33,867 bases of DNA from an uncultured Peptococcaceae bacterium (GCA_958417755.1 CATZDY010000023.1:1-33867); one strand, 5' to 3'. Shown: positions 7,677 through 16,355, counted from the first letter of the stretch. Program-made: numbers and translations. The notes: a model not told the origin generated them from the sequence alone.

Positions 7677-7690
7677 AAATAAAATGAATT

Positions 7691-7712
7691 GAAATGTTTT
7701 ATAAAACATTTC
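7691..7712. repeat. perfect 22-base palindrome abutting the S1-gene -35
   Basis: GAAATGTTTTA is followed directly by its exact reverse complement. The palindrome ends at 7712 and the TTGACA -35 begins at 7713. It starts 14 bases after the divIC stop codon. It could be an operator or a terminator-like dyad for divIC, though no clear T-run follows. Confidence 0.7.
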
Positions 7713-7742
7713 TTGACACTGTGGTATGCATTTGCATATAAT
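7713..7742 (+). promoter_or_regulatory. consensus sigma-A promoter of the S1-domain gene
   Basis: TTGACA (7713-7718) and TATAAT (7737-7742) are both perfect hexamers separated by 18 bases, with a TGC just before the -10. This is the strongest housekeeping promoter in the window. Transcription would start near 7749, ahead of AGGGAGG at 7771. Confidence 0.85.
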
Positions 7743-7778
7743 CTAACTAAGTTTTTTGTTAGGGAGGAACGTAAAACA

Positions 7779-8189
7779 ATGCCGTTGGAAGTAGGCAGCC
7801 TTTTGGAGGGAACAGTTTCTGGGATTACTAATTTTGGTGCGTTTGTGCAACTTCCCGGAGGGGAAACTGGACTTGTACATATTTCAGAGATATCTGATGT
7901 ATATGTGAAAGATGTAAAAGATTTTTTAAAACAAAATGATAAGGTGAAAGTCAAAGTAATATCAGTGGATCCCCAGGGGAAGATAGCGCTCTCCATTAAG
8001 CAAGCGAAGGCGCCCACAACTACTACCCCTGCGGCTGTGAGAGAAAAGAAACCTGTGGTACGTAAAAAATTCGAGTCATCTTTTGAGGATAAGCTTTCAC
8101 GATTCTTAAAAGATAGTGATGAACGGATGCAAACATTAAGGCGCAATACAGATGCAAAAAGAGGAGGTCGCGGAGGCCCCAGTCGTTAG
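7779..8189 (+). CDS. S1 RNA-binding domain protein, YabR-like
   Basis: YabR-type proteins carry one S1 domain of the OB fold and probably bind RNA or ribosomes; their exact role is unsettled. From ATG 7779 the protein has 136 residues. The S1 domain at about 3-73 reads VGSLLEGTVSGITNFGAFVQ, then ETGLVHISEIS and KVKVISVDPQGKIALSIKQ. The C-terminal half is low-complexity and basic, ending in Arg/Gly repeats (KRGGRGGPSR), which suits RNA binding. ATG 7779 has a good Shine-Dalgarno sequence; the in-frame extension upstream overlaps the promoter and is not real. The gene has its own promoter and terminator. Confidence 0.93.
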   Translation: MPLEVGSLLEGTVSGITNFGAFVQLPGGETGLVHISEISDVYVKDVKDFLKQNDKVKVKVISVDPQGKIALSIKQAKAPTTTTPAAVREKKPVVRKKFESSFEDKLSRFLKDSDERMQTLRRNTDAKRGGRGGPSR

Positions 8190-8218
8190 AAAAAGTTTAA
8201 GATTACATGGTGAAATGC

Positions 8219-8252
8219 AAAGCATTCCGGGGGAATGCTTTTATTATTTTTT
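8219..8252 (+). terminator. intrinsic terminator after the S1-domain gene
   Basis: The 10-bp stem AAAGCATTCC / GGAATGCTTT (8219-8228 with 8232-8241) has a GGG loop and a T-rich tail to 8252. The next gene's Shine-Dalgarno sequence begins immediately afterwards. Confidence 0.85.
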
Positions 8253-8264
8253 AGGAGAAAAGAA

Positions 8265-9197
8265 ATGTTAGATAAAAATAAATGGGTAAAGGTAGCAGCG
8301 ATTGATATTGGTAGCAATTCTGTTCGTCTTTTGATTGCTCTGGTAGATGCAACAGGAAAGACAGAACCCCTATGTACACATTTGGCAACCACTCGCCTGG
8401 GGGAAGGAATCCAAGCAGGGCTTTTATTGGCTGAAGCAATGGAGCGTACAGTAAAAGCAATTCAACAATTTATTGTGTTGATAGAAAGCTATGATGTACA
8501 ACAGGAACATATATTGCTTTGTGCCACCAGTGCTGTACGTGATGCTTTAAATCAGCATGATTTTTTGCAGCTGGTACAGTTGCGTACAGGATTCACCGTA
8601 AAGGTTTTATCTGGTCAAGAAGAAGCTTTTTGGGGATATTACGGGGTCAGCAGGAATACAAAATTGGCCGATGCTTATCCTGTGGTCGTGGATGTCGGTG
8701 GAGGAAGCACAGAATTTATTTGGTTCGAAAAGGAAGTATTGGCTTGTGTCAGTACACAGGTAGGTGCTGTTCGTATGACTGAAGGGCGGCAAACAGATAA
8801 ACAAATTCTTGCTATGTTAAAACCTGTGTTAGATAAAATAAAAAATGATTCTCAGGGAGCTATAGTGGGAATTGGAGGAACAATAACCACTTTAGCAGCC
8901 ATGGATTTAAAGTTAGTTCAATATGATGGCAGAAAAGTGCATGGGCATATTTTAACTAGGAATATGGTGGCGACTTTATTGGATACATGCATGAAGGCTG
9001 GGGTGAAAGGGTGTAGACATTTGCCTGGTTTACCCGAGGACCGTGCGGATATCATTGTAGCAGGGATGAGAATCGTTTTATTGATCATGTCATATTTAAA
9101 AAAAGAGGATTTGGTTGTGAGTGAAACAGGTTTGTTATATGGATTAGCCAGAGGAATGGGAGAAAAAGTCGAAATAAAAAATGTAATATATTACTAA
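8265..9197 (+). CDS. Ppx/GppA-family phosphatase (exopolyphosphatase or pppGpp phosphohydrolase)
   Basis: Family members release phosphate from polyphosphate or from guanosine pentaphosphate; which substrate this one uses cannot be told. From ATG 8265 the protein has 310 residues, the short two-domain form common in Gram-positives. It shows the ASKHA nucleotide-fold motifs: AAIDIGSNSVRLLI near the N-terminus, ATSAVRDA, VVDVGGGSTEF and GIGGTITTLAAM. ATG 8265 follows AGGAG by seven bases; an in-frame ATG at 8235 lies inside the preceding terminator and is rejected. It sits directly upstream of spoIIE, and its 3' end holds part of the spoIIE control region. Confidence 0.9.
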   Translation: MLDKNKWVKVAAIDIGSNSVRLLIALVDATGKTEPLCTHLATTRLGEGIQAGLLLAEAMERTVKAIQQFIVLIESYDVQQEHILLCATSAVRDALNQHDFLQLVQLRTGFTVKVLSGQEEAFWGYYGVSRNTKLADAYPVVVDVGGGSTEFIWFEKEVLACVSTQVGAVRMTEGRQTDKQILAMLKPVLDKIKNDSQGAIVGIGGTITTLAAMDLKLVQYDGRKVHGHILTRNMVATLLDTCMKAGVKGCRHLPGLPEDRADIIVAGMRIVLLIMSYLKKEDLVVSETGLLYGLARGMGEKVEIKNVIYY

Positions 9198-9232
9198 TAA
9201 TGACATATAATTCCCTATCCCCGTATTATAAT
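9167..9232 (+). promoter_or_regulatory. spoIIE promoter, 21-bp spacer, with possible Spo0A box
   Basis: ATGACA at 9200-9205 and TATAAT at 9227-9232 are separated by 21 bases. This unusually long spacer is the known property of the Spo0A-activated sigma-A promoter of B. subtilis spoIIE. AGTCGAA at 9167-9173 matches the 0A-box core TGTCGAA at six of seven bases. It overlaps the 3' end of the preceding gene. Confidence 0.6.
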
Positions 9233-9263
9233 TGATAGGAGAGAGATTAGCGGGGGTGGGTAT

Positions 9264-11687
9264 TTGTTTGAAAAAGTGGAAGTATATCCTTATCAGCGAA
9301 AGGATAAAAAACAAAAAAATTGGCAAAGAAAAGATGGGAACTTATGGAGTAATTTGCTTGCTGGACTAAGAAATTTGTTAAAACCTGATATATTATTGTG
9401 GAGTGGAGGAGGCGTTCTTCTTGGTAGGGCGGTTTTATTTGGGGCTTTAATGCCCTTTATCCCTGCTTATGCAGCATCTTGTGCTGTCTATTTTAAAGGA
9501 TGGAGTGGTATTTTTGCTGCTTTATCAATATGTTTAGGCTTATGTACTGTTTGCCAAGGGACACAATTATTAGGAGAGGTTCTTACAGTTTACGGAATTT
9601 ATTTTTTTATACGTGCCATGCCAGATAGATATATGAATCAATGGCTGTGGCCCACTGTTGCTGTGTTTGCTTTGACATTATCTATCAAAGGATCCTTGAT
9701 AAGTTTTGGGGAAGGAGAAGTTTTATCTTATATCAATCTTGTATTTGAAGGTATTTTTGCTGCTGCTTTGACGCCAGTATTATTGATGGCGCATAAATCA
9801 TTCATTGGTATGAAAGCATGTAAGCCTCTGGCTTCAGAGGAAGTTGTCTATATTCTGATTGTTTTAGGAGGCATTGTAGCTGGTACTGGTGACCTACAAA
9901 TCGGTATGTTCCATATAAAAGCAGTATTAAGCAATGTGCTGATTATGATTTGCGCTTTAGCTGGGGGAGCAGGAATCGGAGCGGCAGCTGGTGCTTTGGC
10001 AGGGATTGTTCCGGGAATGGCATTTACTGCCATGCCTTTATTGGTAGGTTCTTATGCCTTTGGTGGTGTGATTGCTGGATTGGGAAAAAATATGGGGAAA
10101 ATTGGTGTATGTGTTGGTTTTTTGTTGGCAAACATTATTTTGTGTATTTATGTGAATGATTTTGCTAAAATAACCATCATGATAGGAGAAATATTTATCG
10201 CTTTTATCTTGTTTTTTTTGATTCCCCATAAATGGGTGCAAGCAATGAAAACGACCTTATCACCAGGCTTAACCCCTGTATTTACTGAGGAAATAGAATC
10301 AAAAACAAATCATGTATATCAGGAAAAAATACATGATCTTTGTATATTAATCAAAGAAATTGCCGGGGCTTTTCAACATGTGTCTCCAGTGGTACAGGCT
10401 GGTGCTGCTGATAGGGATATGGAAGCCTTATTAAGAGAAATAAAAAATAAAGTATGTTTTGGGTGCGGATTATACCGTGTTTGTTGGGAAAAGGATTATT
10501 ATCGAACCTATCAGCAAACCCTAGAGATGTTGGCCTCTGTGGAAACATTTGGTCGCGTTACCCCAGAAGATATGCCAGGGGATATGAGAAGACGTTGTAC
10601 CAGACCAAGGGAAATGTCTATCACAGTTTCTTGTTTGTATGATGCTTATGAGTTGAATCAGTTTTGGAGTAAAAAGTTATCAGAAAGTAGGAATCTTTTG
10701 GGGGAACAATTGGCTGGTGTGGTAGAAGTAATGGAACGTGTTGCTGAGAAAACAGCGGTTCAAAGTGGCATGGGTGGAGATATGGATGCCTTTTTGAAAC
10801 AAAGAATTAAGGATTCCGGTTTTTATCCTTATATGGTAAAGGGATTGCAATATGACGGCCATGGAGAGGTGGTGATCTCTGGCAAAGCCTGTGAGGGAGT
10901 TTATGATTGTCGCTATAAGGCAGCGCCAGCTGTATCTGCTGTATTGGATAAGGATTATTATGCCAGTGGATGCTTATGCCAAGGAATGAAAGCTGGAGAA
11001 ACATGTACCTTTCGTCTTTATGAAGGGCTACAGTTTGATGTCCAGACAGCAGTTGCTGTGGCCAGTAAAAATGAACAGGAAATAAGTGGAGACAGTTATT
11101 GTTTTGCTCAATTGGGTGGCGGCAAATTTGTTGCCATTGTCAGTGATGGAATGGGTAGCGGAGAAATGGCTGCCTTTCAAAGTTCTACCACCATAGCCAT
11201 TATCAAGCATTTGTTAGAGTTTGGGTTTGATGTATCATTGGCTTTGAAAACAGTAAATTCTATTTTAATGCTTAGGCTTCCAGAAGAAACATTTTGCACA
11301 GTTGATGTAACAATGATTGATTTATATCATGGACAAGGGGAGATCATGAAAATTGCTTCACCACCCAGTTATTTAATTCGAGGTAAAAAGGTAACCCCCA
11401 TAACCGGAAATTCTTTGCCTGTGGGTATTGTGAATGATATACACATAAGCAGTGCGGTGAAACAATTGGAACCCAATGACATCATTGTGATGGTTACTGA
11501 TGGTGTACAGGAAAGCTGTATGGATCAAAAAAATACAGAGGATTGGCTTTTGAAGGCATTACATGGGGCAGCACAATTATCTCCAGAGGAGCTGGCTCAA
11601 TTGTTATTAAGTATGGCTAAGAATGGCAGCAGAAAAAAGAAGGATGATATGACTGTGGTTGTGATAAAAATGATAGATTATCACTAA
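9264..11687 (+). CDS. spoIIE: stage II sporulation protein E, PP2C-type serine phosphatase
   Basis: SpoIIE sits at the polar septum and dephosphorylates SpoIIAA, which frees sigma-F in the forespore; it also interacts with FtsZ. The 807-residue protein has an N-terminal membrane domain with about ten hydrophobic segments (about 45-320), a central regulatory and FtsZ-interacting region (about 330-590, with a CFGCGLYRVC cysteine cluster), and a C-terminal PP2C domain (about 595-805). Metal-binding Asp residues lie in VSDGMGSGE (about 628) and VTDGVQESC (about 746). TTG 9264 follows a long G-run. It has its own Spo0A-type promoter. Identification is secure. Confidence 0.97.
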   Translation: MFEKVEVYPYQRKDKKQKNWQRKDGNLWSNLLAGLRNLLKPDILLWSGGGVLLGRAVLFGALMPFIPAYAASCAVYFKGWSGIFAALSICLGLCTVCQGTQLLGEVLTVYGIYFFIRAMPDRYMNQWLWPTVAVFALTLSIKGSLISFGEGEVLSYINLVFEGIFAAALTPVLLMAHKSFIGMKACKPLASEEVVYILIVLGGIVAGTGDLQIGMFHIKAVLSNVLIMICALAGGAGIGAAAGALAGIVPGMAFTAMPLLVGSYAFGGVIAGLGKNMGKIGVCVGFLLANIILCIYVNDFAKITIMIGEIFIAFILFFLIPHKWVQAMKTTLSPGLTPVFTEEIESKTNHVYQEKIHDLCILIKEIAGAFQHVSPVVQAGAADRDMEALLREIKNKVCFGCGLYRVCWEKDYYRTYQQTLEMLASVETFGRVTPEDMPGDMRRRCTRPREMSITVSCLYDAYELNQFWSKKLSESRNLLGEQLAGVVEVMERVAEKTAVQSGMGGDMDAFLKQRIKDSGFYPYMVKGLQYDGHGEVVISGKACEGVYDCRYKAAPAVSAVLDKDYYASGCLCQGMKAGETCTFRLYEGLQFDVQTAVAVASKNEQEISGDSYCFAQLGGGKFVAIVSDGMGSGEMAAFQSSTTIAIIKHLLEFGFDVSLALKTVNSILMLRLPEETFCTVDVTMIDLYHGQGEIMKIASPPSYLIRGKKVTPITGNSLPVGIVNDIHISSAVKQLEPNDIIVMVTDGVQESCMDQKNTEDWLLKALHGAAQLSPEELAQLLLSMAKNGSRKKKDDMTVVVIKMIDYH

Positions 11688-11886
11688 AATTTTTGCCTTG
11701 AAAAATAAAGTAAAATAAAAATAAGCTGTTTTATGAATTAAATTTGTTTCCTGGAAGTGTGAATAAAATGAATGTTTCAATTAAAAATGAAGGTGATTTT
11801 TAAAATATCATGGGTTAAAAGTGAATGTATAGAAGTATCATTTATTGAGGGTTTTTGTGTTGATTTGAGAAGGAATATGAGTAAAC

Positions 11887-11916
11887 TTGTGGAATTTTAG
11901 TAAAACATATTATAAT
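11887..11916 (+). promoter_or_regulatory. sigma-A promoter of tilS
   Basis: TTGTGG (11887-11892) and TATAAT (11911-11916) are 18 bases apart. The start would be near 11923, about 37 bases before the AGGTGG Shine-Dalgarno sequence at 11960. In the rest of the spoIIE-tilS gap (11688-11886) I see only AT-rich sequence without a clear terminator or gene. Confidence 0.6.
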
Positions 11917-11974
11917 AGGGCCTAAATTTTTCTAGATTGAATGGAATTGTTTTTTATATAGGTGGTGTCTTTTC

Positions 11975-13360
11975 CTGGATTTTTTAGCCAAAGTTAAACA
12001 TACAATAGTCAAATACAGTATGTTACAGCCCCACGACAAAGTGCTGGTGGCTGTTTCCGGTGGAATTGATTCTGTTGTATTAATGCATACCCTTTTCATG
12101 TTGCAAAAAGAGTTAGAAATCCATCTTTTGGTATGCCACTTGAATCATATGTTTCGAGGGGAAGAATCACGGGCTGATGCAACGTGGGTATCCGCCTTAG
12201 CCCAAAATTATCAGGTGCCTTGTTATGTACAACATATCGATGTACCTGCATATCAGATACAGAGTGGATATAGTGCTCAAATGGCTGCTCGAAAAATACG
12301 TTATCATTTTTACCAGCAAGTATTGCAGGCAACAGCAGCCAATAAACTTGCCTTAGGGCACCATGCAGATGATCAGGCAGAGACAGTATTGATGAATGTA
12401 TTAAAAGGGGCAGGGCTTTCTGGTTTAAAAGGAATACCACCTGTGCGTGATTATATTGTACGGCCTTTATTAGAGAGTCAGCGGTGTGAAATTCATGCTT
12501 ATTGTCAAGACATGAAATTACAATATAGAGAAGATGCTTCCAATCATAAGTTGGTGTATATGCGCAATCGGGTAAGGATGGAATTAATTCCTTGCTTACA
12601 ACAATATAATCCTTTGGTGATGCAATCCCTCAATCGTTTATCCAAAATTGTGAGGGATGAGGATGAATATCTGCAAGAAGTGATGATAGCAACGAAAAAT
12701 AGATTGACAGTGCAAGAGGAGTTAGGAAAAATTATTTTATCTTTGGAAGAATGGAATGCAGTGCCCGTGGCCATTCAGCGACGCATTTGTCGGGAAATAT
12801 TTAAAGATTTAAGTGGGGCTGAAAAACTTCTTACCTATGAACAGACAGAGAAAACCATTATGTTTTTGGGAAATTATTTAGATGTTGGAAAGATGAGCTG
12901 GCCGAATGGGATTTTATTGTGGAAACGATATGGTTGTGTGGAATTTACAGTCCAAAATAAGCAGGATATTCCTGAATACTGCTATCCTATCAACATACCA
13001 GGACGCATATTGATTGAAGAAACAGGTTGTTACATAGAATCATCTAAGGTGGAACTGGCTGCAGTGGGAGAGCCCAAAGAGCTTCCTTCTACAGAAGTTC
13101 TGTTAGATTTTGAGGTAATGCAATTGCCTCTCTTTGTGAGACGCCGACGAGAGGGGGATTTGTTTTGGCCTTTGGGATTACAACAGCCAATGAAATTAAA
13201 GAAGTTTTTAATCAATCGAAAAATACCCCAGGAGCAAAGGGATTTACTCCCCTTGGTGGTATGTGGTGAAGAAATTGCATGGGTTGGAGGGGTGAGTCCA
13301 GGAGAAAAGTTTAAAGTAACTGAACATACAAAAACATGTATTTATTTAAAAATTATGTGA
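11975..13360 (+). CDS. tilS: tRNA(Ile)-lysidine synthase
   Basis: TilS uses ATP and lysine to convert C34 of the AUA-reading tRNA(Ile) to lysidine, which is essential for decoding AUA. The PP-loop is VAVSGGIDSVVLMH, followed by HLNHMFRG and LALGHHADDQAETVLMN; the C-terminal substrate domains follow (RRRREGDLFWPLG and KLKKFLINRKIP). The first ATG (12020) has no Shine-Dalgarno sequence and would remove most of the usual N-terminal helix. In-frame codons upstream encode DFLAKVKHTIVKYS, typical of TilS, and CTG 11975 lies nine bases after AGGTGG. I therefore place the start at CTG 11975 (461 residues); ATG 12020 is the conservative fallback. hprT, its usual neighbour, is absent. Confidence 0.9.
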   Translation: MDFLAKVKHTIVKYSMLQPHDKVLVAVSGGIDSVVLMHTLFMLQKELEIHLLVCHLNHMFRGEESRADATWVSALAQNYQVPCYVQHIDVPAYQIQSGYSAQMAARKIRYHFYQQVLQATAANKLALGHHADDQAETVLMNVLKGAGLSGLKGIPPVRDYIVRPLLESQRCEIHAYCQDMKLQYREDASNHKLVYMRNRVRMELIPCLQQYNPLVMQSLNRLSKIVRDEDEYLQEVMIATKNRLTVQEELGKIILSLEEWNAVPVAIQRRICREIFKDLSGAEKLLTYEQTEKTIMFLGNYLDVGKMSWPNGILLWKRYGCVEFTVQNKQDIPEYCYPINIPGRILIEETGCYIESSKVELAAVGEPKELPSTEVLLDFEVMQLPLFVRRRREGDLFWPLGLQQPMKLKKFLINRKIPQEQRDLLPLVVCGEEIAWVGGVSPGEKFKVTEHTKTCIYLKIM

Positions 13361-13461
13361 AGAATATGAATTACAGGATTTCCATGCATAACATCAAAAG
13401 CAGTAATTCTTTATGATAGAAAACCCATTATTGGCGAATGGACTCGGAAGGAGTGGCGTGT

Positions 13462-15288
13462 TTGAACAGGGTCCTGAAGAACCTGAGTATTTATTTGTTA
13501 ATCGTTTTGGTTATTACTTTTTTTGTAAAATATTATAATAGTTTTGATACAGCAAAACCGGATATAATCGATTATGGACAATTCATAGAATCTCTGGAAA
13601 AGGGTGAGATATCTTCTATTGTAGTGCAGCCAGGGGATAAAACATTGTCCATTACAGGAAAGAAAAAGAATGGAAATAGTTTTGAAACCCTGGGACGAGA
13701 GCAGGATCCTCGTTTAGAGACATTGGTGGAGGAAAAAGGGGTTTCCTATAAAGTTGTGCCACCAGCAAAGCCCAATTGGTTATTGAGTTTAATTACCAGT
13801 ATGTTACCCATTTTGTTACTGGTGTTATTATTCTTTTTCCTTATGCAACAAACCCAAGGTGGCGGGAATCGTGTCATGTCATTTGGGAAAAGCAAAGCAA
13901 AACTACACAATGATGAAAAGAAAAAAGTGACCTTTGCTGATGTGGCTGGAGCAGATGAAGTCAAAGAAGAACTGGAAGAAATTGTTGAGTTTTTGAAAAG
14001 TCCTAAAAAATATAATGAATTAGGAGCTAGAATTCCCAAAGGGGTTTTATTGTTTGGTCCCCCAGGAACAGGAAAAACCCTTTTGGCCCGGGCAGTAGCC
14101 GGGGAGGCAGGGGTACCATTTTTTAGTATCAGTGGTTCGGATTTTGTAGAAATGTTTGTTGGGGTTGGGGCTTCCAGGGTAAGGGATTTGTTTGAACAAG
14201 CGAAAAAAAACTCGCCCTGTATTGTTTTTATTGATGAAATTGATGCTGTGGGTAGGCAGCGGGGCGCTGGTTTGGGTGGTGGACATGATGAACGGGAGCA
14301 AACCTTAAATCAGCTGTTGGTAGAAATGGATGGTTTTGCTGCCAATGAAGGCATTATCATCATTGCTGCTACCAACCGACCGGATATTTTGGATCCTGCC
14401 TTATTGCGTCCTGGACGTTTTGATCGCCAAATTGTAGTGGATGTACCTGATTTAACTGGACGTAAAGAAATATTAAAGGTGCATGTAAAGGGAAAACCTT
14501 TGGCAAAAGATGTTGATTTGGATGTTTTGGCCCGCCGAACTCCAGGTTTTACTGGAGCAGATTTGGCTAATTTGGTCAATGAAGCAGCGCTATTGGCTGC
14601 TAGGTTTAATAAACAAGTGATTGATATGCCGGAATTAGAAAATTCCATCGAACGAGTGATTGCTGGTCCAGAAAAAAAATCCAAAGTAATCAGTGATAAG
14701 GAGAAAAAATTAGTTTCCTATCATGAAGCAGGGCATGCTTTGGTAGGATATCTACTGCCCAATACAGATCCAGTGCATAAGGTCTCTATTATTCCCAGGG
14801 GAAGAGCTGGGGGATATACATTATTGCTACCCAAGGAAGATCGTTATTACATGACAAAATCCATGCTTATGGATCAAGTGACCATGTTACTTGGGGGACG
14901 TGTGGCAGAAGATGTGGTTTTAAAAGAAATCAGTACAGGCGCTCAAAACGATTTAGAGCGTGCCACAGAGATTGTGCGGCGGATGATCATGGAATATGGT
15001 ATGAGTGATGAATTAGGCCCAATGACCTTAGGAAATAAAACAGAAACCCCCTTTGTGGGAAGAGATATTTCAAGGGATCGCAACTATGGGGAAGAAGTTG
15101 CCACCAGCATAGACAAAGAAGTTCGCAACATTATGGATAAAAGTTACCATAGAGCAAAGAGTATGTTGTTAGAGCATATGAGTACTTTACAATTGATTGC
15201 CAATACTCTGATGCAGAAAGAAACCATTGAGGCCAATGAATTTGAAGCATTGATGCAACAGGCAGGAACAAATTTGCGAAAAGATTAA
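13462..15288 (+). CDS. ftsH: ATP-dependent zinc metalloprotease FtsH
   Basis: FtsH is a hexameric membrane AAA+ protease that removes misfolded membrane proteins and regulatory proteins. From TTG 13462 it has 608 residues: two membrane segments (about 8-26 and 100-123) flanking an extracytoplasmic loop, then the AAA domain with Walker A GPPGTGKT (199-206), Walker B IVFIDEIDAVGRQRG and the second region of homology ATNRPDILDPALLRPGRFDR. The zinc site HEAGH is at 421-425. TTG 13462 was chosen because AAGGAG lies eight bases upstream and homologues start MNR; the in-frame ATG 13438 has no ribosome binding site. Probably co-transcribed with tilS. Confidence 0.97.
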   Translation: MNRVLKNLSIYLLIVLVITFFVKYYNSFDTAKPDIIDYGQFIESLEKGEISSIVVQPGDKTLSITGKKKNGNSFETLGREQDPRLETLVEEKGVSYKVVPPAKPNWLLSLITSMLPILLLVLLFFFLMQQTQGGGNRVMSFGKSKAKLHNDEKKKVTFADVAGADEVKEELEEIVEFLKSPKKYNELGARIPKGVLLFGPPGTGKTLLARAVAGEAGVPFFSISGSDFVEMFVGVGASRVRDLFEQAKKNSPCIVFIDEIDAVGRQRGAGLGGGHDEREQTLNQLLVEMDGFAANEGIIIIAATNRPDILDPALLRPGRFDRQIVVDVPDLTGRKEILKVHVKGKPLAKDVDLDVLARRTPGFTGADLANLVNEAALLAARFNKQVIDMPELENSIERVIAGPEKKSKVISDKEKKLVSYHEAGHALVGYLLPNTDPVHKVSIIPRGRAGGYTLLLPKEDRYYMTKSMLMDQVTMLLGGRVAEDVVLKEISTGAQNDLERATEIVRRMIMEYGMSDELGPMTLGNKTETPFVGRDISRDRNYGEEVATSIDKEVRNIMDKSYHRAKSMLLEHMSTLQLIANTLMQKETIEANEFEALMQQAGTNLRKD

Positions 15289-15300
15289 GACAGAGGTTAT

Positions 15301-15340
15301 ACAAAGGGGTGGTTTTGGAAATGGAACTATCCTTTTGTTT
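15301..15340 (+). terminator. probable terminator after ftsH
   Basis: Arms 15301-15315 and 15324-15338 pair over 15 positions, four or five of them G-T wobbles, around an eight-base loop, with T-rich sequence in the 3' arm. It separates ftsH from ndk. Confidence 0.5.
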
Positions 15341-15401
15341 CCTAAAATAAAATGCTTTATGTTTTGCAAGCTTGAGATGAAATAGGAGGCGTAGATAGAA
15401 A

Positions 15402-15854
15402 ATGGAAAGAACCTATGTTATGATAAAACCAGATGGTGTACAACGAGGCTTAGTAGGTGAAATCATTAGCCAGTTTGAAAGAAAGGGCTTGAAAATAGTA
15501 GCATTAAAAATGTTGCAAATTCCTAAACAAATGGCAGAGACACATTATGGAGAACATAAAGGCAAACCTTTTTTTCAATCTTTAGTGGATTATATTACCT
15601 CTAGCCCTGTGGTGGCAATGGTATTGGAGGGAAAAGAAGCGGTGTCAGTGGCCCGGACAATGATGGGGGCTACCAATCCTTTACAAGCTGCCCCAGGAAC
15701 CATCCGAGCTACATATGGAATGGATATAGGAAGAAATATCATTCATGGTTCTGATTCTGTGGCAAGTGCGGAAAGAGAAATCAGTATCTTTTTTCAGGCA
15801 AATGAGCTTACAGATTATAAAAGGAATCAGGATCAGTGGATATATGAAGCATAA
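15402..15854 (+). CDS. ndk: nucleoside diphosphate kinase
   Basis: Ndk transfers the gamma phosphate of ATP to nucleoside diphosphates through a phosphohistidine intermediate. The 150-residue protein is of normal length. It begins ERTYVMIKPDGVQRGLVGEI and contains the catalytic His in RNIIHGSDSVASAEREI, the signature of the family. ATG 15402 follows TAGGAGG with normal spacing. It lies between ftsH and a thioesterase-like gene and ends in a 14-bp hairpin, so it is probably monocistronic. Confidence 0.97.
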   Translation: MERTYVMIKPDGVQRGLVGEIISQFERKGLKIVALKMLQIPKQMAETHYGEHKGKPFFQSLVDYITSSPVVAMVLEGKEAVSVARTMMGATNPLQAAPGTIRATYGMDIGRNIIHGSDSVASAEREISIFFQANELTDYKRNQDQWIYEA

Positions 15855-15857
15855 AGC

Positions 15858-15894
15858 AGTAAATGAGTCAGTATAAACATCTGACTCATTTACT
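15858..15894 (+). terminator. hairpin terminator after ndk
   Basis: A perfect 14-bp stem AGTAAATGAGTCAG / CTGACTCATTTACT (15858-15871 with 15881-15894) has a nine-base loop. The following T-run is short, so strength is uncertain. Confidence 0.7.
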
Positions 15895-15962
15895 ATTTCA
15901 AAATCTTGCTGGAATTCCATTATTATGGAGAATATATGTGTTTTGTGATGGGAGGAAGTAGA

Positions 15963-16355
15963 GTGTCATCTCTCACCTTGGGTATAAAAGGATTGGCAAT
16001 TGAAAAAGTGGATTCCCATAATACAGCCATTGCCTTAGAAAGCGGTGAGCTTCCAGTATATGCTACACCGGCTATGATTGCTTTATTAGAAAAAGCGGCA
16101 TACACTTCTGTGGCTCCTTATTTGGCCAGTGATATCACCACTGTAGGAACAAAGGTAGAGATAGAGCATGTAGCTGCCAGTGCCCAAGGAATGCAGATGA
16201 CTGCTTTTTCAGAATTAGTGGCCATTGAAGGCAAGCGTTTATTATTTCAAGTGGAAGTAAAAGATGAAATTCAGTTGGTAGGAAAAGGATTACATGAACG
16301 ATATATTGTCTCCAAGGAAAAATTTTTAAGCAGGGTTCTGCAAAATAAAAAATAA
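15963..16355 (+). CDS. hotdog-fold thioesterase, FlK-like family
   Basis: This small single-domain hotdog protein resembles FlK (fluoroacetyl-CoA thioesterase) relatives, which hydrolyse acyl-CoA thioesters. From GTG 15963 it has 130 residues. Family marks are LPVYATPAMIALLEKAA near residue 35, then TVGTKVEIEHVAASAQGM, LLFQVEVKD and the closing GLHERYIVSKEKFL. In characterised FlK the Thr, Glu and His in these motifs are catalytic. GTG 15963 was chosen because GGAGGAAG sits five bases upstream; the longer ORF from 15906 has no support. The natural substrate is unknown; fluoroacetate specificity should not be assumed. Confidence 0.82.
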   Translation: MSSLTLGIKGLAIEKVDSHNTAIALESGELPVYATPAMIALLEKAAYTSVAPYLASDITTVGTKVEIEHVAASAQGMQMTAFSELVAIEGKRLLFQVEVKDEIQLVGKGLHERYIVSKEKFLSRVLQNKK

